DNA of 6,467 nt from an uncultured Eubacteriales bacterium (GTDB lineage: Bacteria > Bacillota > Clostridia > Oscillospirales > Acutalibacteraceae): assembly GCA_934501135.1 (NCBI GenBank), contig CAKSUE010000045.1, positions 1 to 6,467 of the forward strand, read 5' to 3'. Positions within the stretch are counted from its first letter, which is position 1; every line of letters starts with the position of its first letter. The translations under genes and the position numbers were made by a program. Shown piece after piece: positions 1 through 5,918 of the stretch. The notes below the pieces were generated by a model. It was given only the letters and a program-made list of their open reading frames with translations. It was not told the DNA's origin and searched no databases.

Positions 1-870
1 GTTGTAAGCTATGATGGTAGAGGAAAAACAGTTAGTGTCCCTAATGAGGTCAGCTATAATAGTAAAAATTATACCGTAGTATCTATAGGGCCTGAAGCGT
101 TTCGAGATTTAAAAGATCTTAACAACGTAAGGCTTTCTGGAAGTATTAATCAAATTGGTGAAAAGGCTTTTTGGGGATGCAAAAACCTTATATCAATAAC
201 ATTGCCTAATAGGATTAATAAAATTGGTGAATATGCATTTTTTGATTGTTTAAACCTCAAATTAACAAAATTACCTAATGAACTTAATGAAATTGGAAGA
301 AATGCGTTTTGTCTGTGCAAGGAACTCGAATTAACGAAATTGCCTAATGGTCTTACAGAAATAGGTGATGGGGCATTTTTGGACTGTAAAAACCTCAAAT
401 TAACAAAATTACCTAATGGACTTAATAAGATCAGACGTTTTACATTTGCTTGTTGTGAAAAACTCGATTCAATAGAACTGCCTGAAGGCGTTAAGGAAAT
501 AAGAGAGTTTGCATTTTCACGCTGCACAGGGCTTAAATTAGTTAGACTGCCTAATGGACTTAACAAAATTGGTAGACGTGCATTTGAAGATTGTGCAAAC
601 CTCAAATTAACAAAATTACCTAATGGACTTACTAAAATTGGCGAAGAGGCATTTCGTGATTGTGGGAAACTTGAATTAACGCAATTGCCTAATGGACTTA
701 CTAAAATTGGCAAAAAAGCATTTTTTTATACAGGAATTAAAAGAATAACAATACCTTCCAGTGTTACTTATCTAGGAAAAAATTCATTTGGCATCAAAAA
801 TAAAACAGATATTATATTAGCTAAAGGTAGTAAGTTAAAGAGACAAGACGTAATTAATGCCTGTAAATAG
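1..870 (+). CDS. BspA-like leucine-rich-repeat protein (LRR_5 family), 5' partial
   Basis: The frame is open from the first base to the TAG at 868-870, giving 289 residues of a protein that begins before the window. From about residue 41 it consists of tandem 23-residue units of the pattern LPNGLxxIGxxAFxxCxxL, the signature of BspA/Treponema-type LRR_5 repeats. About nine units run to residue 246, followed by a degenerate last unit (IPSSVTYLGKNSF) and a basic C-terminal tail ending in NACK. Residues 1-40 resemble the region just before the repeats in clostridial relatives (VSVPNEV, then YTVVSIGPEAF). BspA-like proteins are usually secreted or surface proteins involved in adhesion or host contact. 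No signal peptide can be judged because the N-terminus is missing, and there is no LPxTG motif or wall-binding repeat at the C-terminus. A strong terminator follows. The family call is secure, but the biological role and ligand are unknown. Confidence 0.9.
   Translation, partial: VVSYDGRGKTVSVPNEVSYNSKNYTVVSIGPEAFRDLKDLNNVRLSGSINQIGEKAFWGCKNLISITLPNRINKIGEYAFFDCLNLKLTKLPNELNEIGRNAFCLCKELELTKLPNGLTEIGDGAFLDCKNLKLTKLPNGLNKIRRFTFACCEKLDSIELPEGVKEIREFAFSRCTGLKLVRLPNGLNKIGRRAFEDCANLKLTKLPNGLTKIGEEAFRDCGKLELTQLPNGLTKIGKKAFFYTGIKRITIPSSVTYLGKNSFGIKNKTDIILAKGSKLKRQDVINACK
121..738 (+). repeat. Tandem 69-bp (23-codon) coding repeats of the LRR protein
   Basis: Nine consecutive units of about 69 bp (the last is 66 bp) encode residues 41-246 of the leucine-rich-repeat protein. 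Some units are nearly identical at DNA level. A 28-base string beginning AACCTCAAATTAAC is exactly repeated at 253-280, 391-418 and 598-625, at spacings of two and three units. A 24-base string beginning CCTAATGGACTTAC is repeated at 619-642 and 688-711, one unit apart. Identity at silent positions suggests recent duplication or gene conversion, and makes this stretch prone to unit gain or loss. The repeat also creates a long open frame on the opposite strand that is not a gene. Confidence 0.85.
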
Positions 871-930
871 CTTATCTAGGTTAGGCAGAAGTAGATAAAT
901 TAGTACAGAATCGTGATTATTTATAATAAA

Positions 931-970
931 AAGGCCACCCTACCTATAGTTAGGTAGGGTGGTTTTCTTT
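931..970 (+). terminator. Strong, probably bidirectional intrinsic terminator
   Basis: A perfect 12-bp stem, CCACCCTACCTA (935-946) against TAGGTAGGGTGG (951-962), closes a TAGT loop. TTTTCTTT follows at 963-970, and the flanking AAGG can pair with the first Ts to lengthen the stem. It ends the leucine-rich-repeat gene about 65 bases after its stop. Read on the minus strand, the same hairpin is followed by CCTTTTTATT, so it could also serve as a back-up terminator for the leftward tRNA transcript. Confidence 0.93.
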
Positions 971-971
971 A

Positions 972-1016
972 TAAAAAAGGATAACCACAGGAAAACTAAG
1001 TCCCTAATGGTTATCC
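972..1016 (-). terminator. Intrinsic terminator of the tRNA-Gly transcript
   Basis: On the minus strand, four bases after the encoded CCA of the tRNA, GGATAACCA (complement of 1008-1016) pairs perfectly with TGGTTATCC (complement of 979-987) across a 20-base loop that can itself form a short AGG/CCT stem. A run of six Ts follows at once (complement of 973-978). The position and orientation fit termination of the single-tRNA transcript. Confidence 0.8.
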
Positions 1017-1020
1017 AGCA

Positions 1021-1095
<75 letters not shown>

Positions 1096-1151
1096 GTATA
1101 AATAAGCTTATAAAAAATATTTTAAAACGGAGTCTCAATTCCAATATTTGT

Positions 1152-1180
1152 AGTATAACAAATGCTATTTTATCTGTCAA
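1152..1180 (-). promoter_or_regulatory. Sigma-A-type promoter of the tRNA-Gly gene
   Basis: On the minus strand, a perfect TTGACA (complement of 1175-1180) lies exactly 17 bases from TATACT (complement of 1152-1157). Transcription would start near 1145, leaving about 50 bases of 5' leader to be processed off before the tRNA at 1095. This near-consensus architecture is expected for a stable-RNA gene. Confidence 0.85.
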
Positions 1181-1211
1181 TACTTAATGCAACGTTTATT
1201 GAAGTAACTGA

Positions 1212-1273
1212 AATGTTAGCCAGGGTTTACAAAATTAGTAATATAAGTTATAATGTTAACATAAACTAACATT
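1212..1273 (+). promoter_or_regulatory. Putative operator: AATGTTA(G) half-sites around the feo promoter
   Basis: AATGTTAG at 1212-1219 lies just upstream of the -35 box, and its exact reverse complement CTAACATT lies at 1266-1273, just past the predicted transcription start. A third copy, AATGTTA at 1252-1258, overlaps the -10 box, forms the perfect palindrome ATGTTAACAT (1253-1262), and pairs with the 1267-1273 arm across 8 bases. Half-sites placed over a promoter are typical of a repressor operator. A DtxR/MntR-family regulator is the third gene of this operon and is the obvious candidate to bind. The arms (TTAG/CTAA) faintly recall DtxR-type half-sites, but the element does not match a Fur box or the Bacillus MntR box that I know. 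The binding assignment is inference. Confidence 0.5.
1226..1254 (+). promoter_or_regulatory. Sigma-A-type promoter of the feo operon
   Basis: TTTACA (1226-1231) and a perfect TATAAT (1249-1254) are separated by 17 bases. The predicted start near 1261 leaves a leader of about 45 bases before the feoA start codon. The promoter is divergent from that of the tRNA gene, and its -10 region overlaps a palindromic element described in the neighbouring operator entry. Confidence 0.82.
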
Positions 1274-1306
1274 GTAGTATGATTATTTTGGGAAGGATAT
1301 GAAAAC

Positions 1307-1534
1307 GTGAAAACAGTTAATGACTTGAAAGTGAATGAATCTGGAGTTGTTTTAAGAATAGGTGGATGTGGAGCACTTAGAAGACGGATAATCGACATGG
1401 GTATTACTCCGGGAGCAGTTGTAATAATGAGAAAGGTTGCGCCGTTTGGAGATCCAATAGAAATAAACGTGAGAGGTTACGAACTTAGTATTAGAAAGTC
1501 AGACGCAGAGAAAATAGTAATTGAGGACGAATAA
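1307..1534 (+). CDS. feoA: FeoA, SH3-like accessory protein of ferrous iron transport
   Basis: This 75-residue protein is the usual size for FeoA, a small cytoplasmic SH3-like beta-barrel that acts with the FeoB permease in Fe(II) uptake. The family pattern is clear: an early glycine-rich strand (VLRIGGCGALRRRIIDMG, about residues 15-32), then TPGAVV, the APFGDPIEINVRGYELSIRK core (about 45-64), and a final SDAEKIVI strand. The start is GTG at 1307, chosen because GGAAGGA (1291-1297) sits 9 bases before it. An ATG at 1299 is out of frame and only one base from that site. feoB follows after 21 bases, with its own strong ribosome binding site, so the two are co-transcribed from the promoter at 1226-1254. 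The identification is secure from sequence and context. Confidence 0.95.
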   Translation: MKTVNDLKVNESGVVLRIGGCGALRRRIIDMGITPGAVVIMRKVAPFGDPIEINVRGYELSIRKSDAEKIVIEDE

Positions 1535-1555
1535 TGTTATAAGGAGGTATATTTA

Positions 1556-3793
1556 ATGGCAAGTTTAATAAAAGAAAAAATGAAAAGCAATTCGAATATT
1601 AGTATGTCAGATAAAAAAAAACTTCGTTTTGCTTTGGTTGGTAACCCTAATTGTGGAAAAACCACTTTATTTAATAAATTAACAGGCAGTAAACAATATG
1701 TAGGCAATTGGCCTGGTGTAACTGTAGAAAAAAAAGAAGGTAAAGCTAAATTCTGTGATAGCGAAATCAGTATTTTAGACCTACCGGGGATATATTCTCT
1801 TTCTCCGTATTCGCCAGAAGAGGTGATTACTAGAAACTGCATAATTGATGAACAGCTTCAGCTAATTATTAATATTGTGGATGCAACAAATATAGAAAGA
1901 AATTTATATCTTACAACTCAGATTGCAGAACTTGGAAGGCCGATGATAATTGCACTAAATATGGTAGATTTACTTGAGAAAAGAGGTGACCATATTGATT
2001 ATAAAAGATTAGAAAAGAAGTTAGGAATACCCGTTGTACCAATCTCTGCAGGAAAAGGGATCGGAATAGATGAGCTGATGAGACGTTCAATAAGTTGTGC
2101 GAAAAAGAACTATATTGCCAATATAAAAAATACATATTCACCAGATCTTGATGAGGTATTATGCGAAATTGAAGAAATTCTTGATTCTATACGGACAAGT
2201 ACAAATGTTAACCAAAGATGGAATGCTGTTAAAGTTTTTGAGGGGGACAATATAACATTAGAAAAATTTAAATTTACAGAACAGCAATCAAGGAAAATAA
2301 ATACGATAAGAAAAAGAATACCAACGACTAAGTATTTAGATAGAGAAATGATAATTGCAGATCAAAGATACAAGTACATATGTGAAATTTGTTCTTCAGT
2401 TGTAAAAAAAAGGTTTGCCCAAGGACATTTGACGACATCAGATAAAGTAGATAAGATTATTACTAACAGATTTTTGGCAGTGCCGCTATTTTTAAGTATG
2501 ATGTTATTAGTTTTCTTTATAACATTTGGACCTATTGGAAATTTTTTAAGAGATAGCGCCGAATTTTTAATAAAGGATACTTTTGCTAATTTTGTTAGTA
2601 ATATTATTAGCTCGCTGGGGGCCTCGCAGTGGACTGAAAGTTTGATAGTAGACGGAATAATAGAAGGTGTTGGTTCTGTTATATCATTTTTCCCTCAAAT
2701 ATTAATTTTGTTTACACTTTTATCAATATTAGAAGATAGCGGTTATATGGCGAGAGCCGCGTTTATTATGGATCAGCTATTAAGAAAAATAGGGCTATCA
2801 GGTAGAGCTTTTGTTCCTATGCTAATGGGATTTGGATGTACAGTGCCGGCAGTTTTGGGAACCAGAACTCTGGAAAGTGAAAAAGATAAGAGGCTGACAA
2901 TTTTAATTACGCCATTTATGTCTTGCAGTGCAAAAATGCCTGTATATGCATTATTTATTTCAGCCTTTTTTGTTAGCAATCAAGCGTTGATAATTTTTTC
3001 TATATACTTATTAGGAATTATTGTAGCGGTTTTGTCTGCTTTATTATTTAAAAATACATTATTAAAAGGAGATCCTGCACCATTTGTTATGGAACTTCCA
3101 CCTTATAGACTACCAACCCTAAGGAGTTTGTGGATACATGTTTGGGAAAGGCTTAAAGATTTCCTTACAAAAGCTGGTACTGTACTTCTTGCGGCAACAA
3201 TTATTATTTGGTTTTTGCAATCATTTGATTTTAGGATGAATATGGTAACCGATAGTGCAAATAGCATGCTTGCAAATATTGGTACATTTATAGCACCAGT
3301 ATTTACATTATGTGGGTTTGGAGATTGGAGAGCCTCTGTTTCGTTGGTAACAGGTCTTGTTGCGAAAGAATCTGTTGTTAGTACAATGGCAATTTTATAT
3401 AATTCTGGTATGGATACAAGTTTATCTGCTGCTTTAAGCCAAACATTCACTCCATTAAGTGCATATTCATTTATGGTTTTTGTATTGTTGTATACTCCAT
3501 GTATTGCGGCTTTATCAGCAATACGAAAGGAAATGTGTAGCTTTAAGTGGACATTTGTAACAATAGTATATCAGCTTGTAGTTGCATTTTTAATGTCAGC
3601 GTTAGTTTATCAAATAGGATCATTTTTGTTATATATTTTTTCAGGAGGCAGCATTAAAATTATAGATTTAGTTATAGCTATTTTAGCAGTATCAATTGTT
3701 GCCTGTGTTATATGGATAGAGGTTTCTAAAAGAAAAGACAGTCAAGCTGGGTGTAGCTCTTGCTCAAGATGTGCAAATAAATGTAACAAATAA
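1556..3793 (+). CDS. feoB: FeoB, GTP-binding ferrous iron permease with Cys-rich C-terminal tail
   Basis: This 745-residue protein is the inner-membrane Fe(II) permease. Its N-terminal G domain shows G1 GNPNCGKT (29-36), the switch-I threonine in PGVT (53-56), G3 DLPG (75-78), G4 NMVD (135-138) and G5 SAGKG (164-168). A helical linker follows to about residue 300. The polytopic membrane part carries both conserved gate-type segments with cysteines: GFGCTVP (425-431) and PFMSCSAKMP (453-462). The ATG at 1556 follows AAGGAGGT (1541-1548) by 7 bases. It gives about 22 extra residues before the G domain compared with E. coli FeoB. After the usual last helices there is an added hydrophobic helix (about 702-721), a basic stretch, and cysteines at 733, 736, 739 and 743. 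This resembles the separate small FeoB-associated Cys-rich membrane protein. The regulator gene downstream begins within or just after the feoB end. Confidence 0.97.
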   Translation: MASLIKEKMKSNSNISMSDKKKLRFALVGNPNCGKTTLFNKLTGSKQYVGNWPGVTVEKKEGKAKFCDSEISILDLPGIYSLSPYSPEEVITRNCIIDEQLQLIINIVDATNIERNLYLTTQIAELGRPMIIALNMVDLLEKRGDHIDYKRLEKKLGIPVVPISAGKGIGIDELMRRSISCAKKNYIANIKNTYSPDLDEVLCEIEEILDSIRTSTNVNQRWNAVKVFEGDNITLEKFKFTEQQSRKINTIRKRIPTTKYLDREMIIADQRYKYICEICSSVVKKRFAQGHLTTSDKVDKIITNRFLAVPLFLSMMLLVFFITFGPIGNFLRDSAEFLIKDTFANFVSNIISSLGASQWTESLIVDGIIEGVGSVISFFPQILILFTLLSILEDSGYMARAAFIMDQLLRKIGLSGRAFVPMLMGFGCTVPAVLGTRTLESEKDKRLTILITPFMSCSAKMPVYALFISAFFVSNQALIIFSIYLLGIIVAVLSALLFKNTLLKGDPAPFVMELPPYRLPTLRSLWIHVWERLKDFLTKAGTVLLAATIIIWFLQSFDFRMNMVTDSANSMLANIGTFIAPVFTLCGFGDWRASVSLVTGLVAKESVVSTMAILYNSGMDTSLSAALSQTFTPLSAYSFMVFVLLYTPCIAALSAIRKEMCSFKWTFVTIVYQLVVAFLMSALVYQIGSFLLYIFSGGSIKIIDLVIAILAVSIVACVIWIEVSKRKDSQAGCSSCSRCANKCNK

Positions 3794-3818
3794 AGTATGT
3801 AAGATAGGTTGTGGTATA

Positions 3819-4217
3819 TTGGAATATAAACTTACAGATTCGCTAGAAGATTATTTGGAAGCGATTTATATGCTTGAAAGAAGCAACCCAAAGGTACGAA
3901 TAACAGATATAGCTGCTAAGCTTAAGCTATCTAAGCCAAGTGTAAATAAAGCTATAAATCTATTAAAAAATTCCGGTTTAGTGGATCATGAAAGATATGG
4001 GAATATAGTACTTACTGATGAAGGAAGAAAAATAGCAAAGGAAATTTACTATATGCATAATACGTTAAAGGAGTTTTTGATTAATGAACTCAATATAGAT
4101 CCTGAAGTTGCTGAGTGCGAGGCTTGCGGAATAGAACATGTTATAAGCAAGGATTCATTGAATAAACTTGTTAAGTATTCTAAAAAAAATACTACTAATA
4201 ATAATTATAAAAATTGA
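3819..4217 (+). CDS. DtxR/MntR-family metal-dependent transcriptional repressor
   Basis: This 132-residue protein (from the TTG at 3819) has the DtxR-family layout. SLEDYLEAIYML at the N-terminus is followed by a winged helix-turn-helix (about 25-69, recognition region KLSKPSVNKAINLL, wing VLTDEGRK) and a short dimerisation/metal-binding domain with CGIEHVIS. Candidate metal ligands are Asp11, His80, Cys103, Glu106 and His107, matching the C-x2-E-H core of DtxR and the Asp at the MntR Asp8 position. The glutamate four residues after the histidine is a lysine here (Lys84), so the ancillary site may differ. There is no C-terminal SH3 domain, and the protein ends in an Asn/Lys-rich tail. The likely role is iron- or manganese-responsive control of the feo operon. 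TTG is preferred because the protein then starts as relatives do and has a weak AGG 10 bases upstream. A GTG at 3771 would overlap feoB by 23 bases and lacks a binding site. Metal specificity is not decidable here. Confidence 0.88.
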   Translation: MEYKLTDSLEDYLEAIYMLERSNPKVRITDIAAKLKLSKPSVNKAINLLKNSGLVDHERYGNIVLTDEGRKIAKEIYYMHNTLKEFLINELNIDPEVAECEACGIEHVISKDSLNKLVKYSKKNTTNNNYKN

Positions 4218-4255
4218 ATTGTTTTACTTATTTCTCACAAAAAAACTTTAGCTTA

Positions 4256-4284
4256 TTGACGAAGTAAAAAAATAATGCTACACT
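4256..4284 (+). promoter_or_regulatory. Promoter of the glycosyltransferase gene
   Basis: TTGACG (4256-4261) and TACACT (4279-4284) are 17 bases apart, predicting a start near 4291 and a leader of about 32 bases. No convincing terminator separates it from the upstream regulator gene, so read-through from the feo operon could add to expression. An 8-base inverted repeat, TTTTACTT (4222-4229) and AAGTAAAA (4262-4269), has its right arm in the spacer. TCGA is repeated at 4289-4292 and 4299-4302 around the expected start. Either could be incidental in AT-rich DNA. Confidence 0.65.
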
Positions 4285-4322
4285 TATATCGAGCTTAATC
4301 GACAAAAGGAGATGTATTATTT

Positions 4323-5717
4323 ATGCAAATAGATCAGGAGTCAGTAAGTGTAGGGGCAATAAATCAAACGCCTGTTTTTGCAGACATATCAGGAAAAAGA
4401 TGGGAAAAAATAAAGTATATATTTTTTGCTTGGGCTGTTTTAATTTTATCTTTGATTTTGTTAGATGTGCTCCAAAATAAAGGTCTTAACAATATGATTA
4501 TATATATGGTATTAAGTATTATTGATGCGCTGATTTTATTTACTACTGTATTTTCTTTCATAAGATTGATTTCTTTTATTTTCCTTTCATTGAAATATAC
4601 ATTTCATAAGAAAAAAAATATTGAATTAAGCGATAAAAATTTATTAGTAAGTATTATTATTTCTGCGTATAATGAAGAAAATGTTATTTGTAAAACAGTA
4701 GATTCAATTTTAAATAGCACATATGAAAACTATGAAATTATAATTGTTAATGACGGATCTACTGATAATACTTCAGAGGTTATTAAAGAAAAATATAAAG
4801 ATAATGAATATGTAACTTTAATTGATAAAATAAATAGTGGCAAATCTAATTCGATTAACCTAGGTATTCAACAAGCAAATGGAGAAATTATTATTTTAAT
4901 TGACGCTGATACGATTATGGATAATTGTGCTGTGGCGAATTTAGTAAGACATTTTAAAGATAAAGAAGTAGCTGCAGTTTCAGGTAATATATTAGTAGGA
5001 AATGGCAATGGATTTATATCAAGATTGCAAAATATAGAGTACATAACCAGCCTTAATTTTGATAAAAAAGCGTTAGCGGAGATAAATTCAATAAATGTAG
5101 TTCCGGGTGCTTTAGGGGCTTGGAGATTAGATTATGTCAAAGAATTAGACGGATTCAAGATGGATACTCTGGCAGAAGATGCTGAGCTGACATTGAATTT
5201 GCTATCGCAAAAGTATACGATAAAATATGACGATGAGGCTTGTGCGTATACGGAAGTTCCAGAAAATTTGAAAGATTTGATTAAACAAAGGCATAGATGG
5301 TGTTTTGGCACTTTGCAGTGTGTATGGAAAAATAGACATAATATCTTCAAAAAAAGTTCAGGAACTTTAGGATGGATAACTCTTCCATATATGATAATAT
5401 CACAATGTTGCTTACCTTTAATATCAGTTTTTTTATTTCCATTATGTCTATTAAAATACATTTTTTCAGGGAATTGTAATATATTTTTGATCAATTATAT
5501 TTTAATGCTGTTGGTAGATTATATTATAATATTTTATTCATTCGTCTTAGGCAAGAACAACAAAAAAGACGTAGGTTTAGTATGGGCTTTTAGAATATTC
5601 AATAAATACTTTTCAGCTTATATTTTACTTAAATCTTTAAAGTCTATATTATTAGGGTCATTTGTTGGCTGGGGCAAGTTAAAAAGGACGGGCAATGTGA
5701 GAATGGTACAAGCTTAG
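4323..5717 (+). CDS. Membrane glycosyltransferase, family 2 (processive beta-glycan synthase type)
   Basis: This 464-residue membrane protein is predicted to transfer sugars from nucleotide-sugar donors into a polysaccharide. Two hydrophobic segments (about 32-50 and 58-90) precede a cytoplasmic GT-A domain. That domain has SAYNEE (114-119), NDGSTDNT (143-150), the metal-binding DADT (194-197), VVPGALGAWR, the acidic AEDAEL (284-289, catalytic-base region) and QRHRW (322-326), the Q/RxxRW signature of processive synthases. Hydrophobic segments at about 350-380 and 385-410 follow, and the C-terminus ends in GWGKLKRTG. The pattern resembles PgaC/IcaA poly-N-acetylglucosamine synthases, and especially the synthase half of clostridial proteins in which a polysaccharide deacetylase is fused. 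No deacetylase or export partner is present here. The ATG at 4323 follows AAAGGAG (4305-4311) by 11 bases. The family is secure, but the product (poly-GlcNAc or another beta-glycan) is inferred. Confidence 0.88.
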   Translation: MQIDQESVSVGAINQTPVFADISGKRWEKIKYIFFAWAVLILSLILLDVLQNKGLNNMIIYMVLSIIDALILFTTVFSFIRLISFIFLSLKYTFHKKKNIELSDKNLLVSIIISAYNEENVICKTVDSILNSTYENYEIIIVNDGSTDNTSEVIKEKYKDNEYVTLIDKINSGKSNSINLGIQQANGEIIILIDADTIMDNCAVANLVRHFKDKEVAAVSGNILVGNGNGFISRLQNIEYITSLNFDKKALAEINSINVVPGALGAWRLDYVKELDGFKMDTLAEDAELTLNLLSQKYTIKYDDEACAYTEVPENLKDLIKQRHRWCFGTLQCVWKNRHNIFKKSSGTLGWITLPYMIISQCCLPLISVFLFPLCLLKYIFSGNCNIFLINYILMLLVDYIIIFYSFVLGKNNKKDVGLVWAFRIFNKYFSAYILLKSLKSILLGSFVGWGKLKRTGNVRMVQA

Positions 5718-5734
5718 TTATACATTTTAGGAAA

Positions 5735-5774
5735 ATTCAGAAGGTATCTGAGTATTTTATTTTAATTTATTTTG
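5735..5774 (+). terminator. Probable weak intrinsic terminator after the glycosyltransferase gene
   Basis: ATTCAGA (5735-5741) can pair with TCTGAGT (5747-5753), with one G-U pair and a five-base loop AGGTA. The upstream A-run and the downstream ATTTTATTTTAATTTATTTT allow further A-T pairing. The hairpin starts 18 bases after the stop codon and lies before the next promoter. The stem has low G+C content, so confidence is moderate. Confidence 0.5.
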
Positions 5775-5775
5775 G

Positions 5776-5804
5776 TTGACATTTTTAATACATTGTTATA
5801 TAAT
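5776..5804 (+). promoter_or_regulatory. Consensus sigma-A-type promoter upstream of alaS
   Basis: Perfect TTGACA (5776-5781) and perfect TATAAT (5799-5804) are separated by 17 bases. The predicted start near 5811 gives a leader of about 127 bases before the alaS start codon, containing two hairpins. It is the strongest promoter match in the window and faces alaS. Confidence 0.88.
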
Positions 5805-5825
5805 TTTTCTGTTAAAGCAGATTGT

Positions 5826-5848
5826 TATTTACAATTAATTTGTAAATA
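5826..5848 (+). other. Leader hairpin 1 upstream of alaS
   Basis: TATTTACAA (5826-5834) and TTGTAAATA (5840-5848) form a perfect 9-bp inverted repeat with a 5-base loop. It lies about 15 bases after the predicted transcription start. It is too A-T rich and lacks a T-run, so it is not a terminator. It could be a structural element of the leader RNA or a binding site in DNA. No known riboswitch motif was recognised. Confidence 0.45.
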
Positions 5849-5869
5849 TATGGATTTTAGTAATTTATA

Positions 5870-5918
5870 GATTCTTCCGTCCGTCGTATGGACGACGGTA
5901 GAATCTTTATTTTTATTT
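5870..5918 (+). terminator. Terminator-like hairpin between the alaS promoter and alaS
   Basis: GATTCT pairs with AGAATC at the base (5870-5875 with 5900-5905). After a T-T mismatch, CCGT and CGTC pair with GACGACGG, with one bulged C at 5881, around the loop GTATG (5886-5890). TTTATTTTTATTT follows at 5906-5918. This has the form of an intrinsic terminator, and it lies inside the transcribed leader of alaS, 20 bases before the start codon. It may attenuate alaS, end a short leader RNA of about 105 bases, or stop read-through from upstream. No T-box sequence (AGGGTGG-type) and no clear competing antiterminator stem was found. Confidence 0.7.

Noticed and set aside
150..713. A 187-codon open frame on the minus strand, opposite the leucine-rich-repeat gene
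   Set aside because: It mirrors the 23-codon repeats of the plus-strand gene, so its apparent repeats are a by-product. It has no ribosome binding site or promoter and resembles no family I recognise.
121..738. CRISPR array suggested by the regular repeats on the left
   Set aside because: The period is a constant 69 bp with coding-frame conservation throughout and no unique spacers. It is a protein repeat.
3103..3450. A 115-codon minus-strand open frame inside feoB
   Set aside because: It lies wholly within strongly conserved FeoB membrane-domain coding sequence, with no independent start signals. The same applies to the shorter minus-strand frames at 1537-1842, 1911-2141 and 2773-2979.
4218..4255. 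Intrinsic terminator at the end of the feo operon
   Set aside because: The sequence is AT-rich with T and A runs, but no G+C-containing stem followed by a T-run can be drawn.
5132..5494. A 120-codon minus-strand open frame inside the glycosyltransferase gene
   Set aside because: It overlaps the catalytic and QRHRW-encoding region of a clear GT2 protein and shows no recognisable domain or start site.
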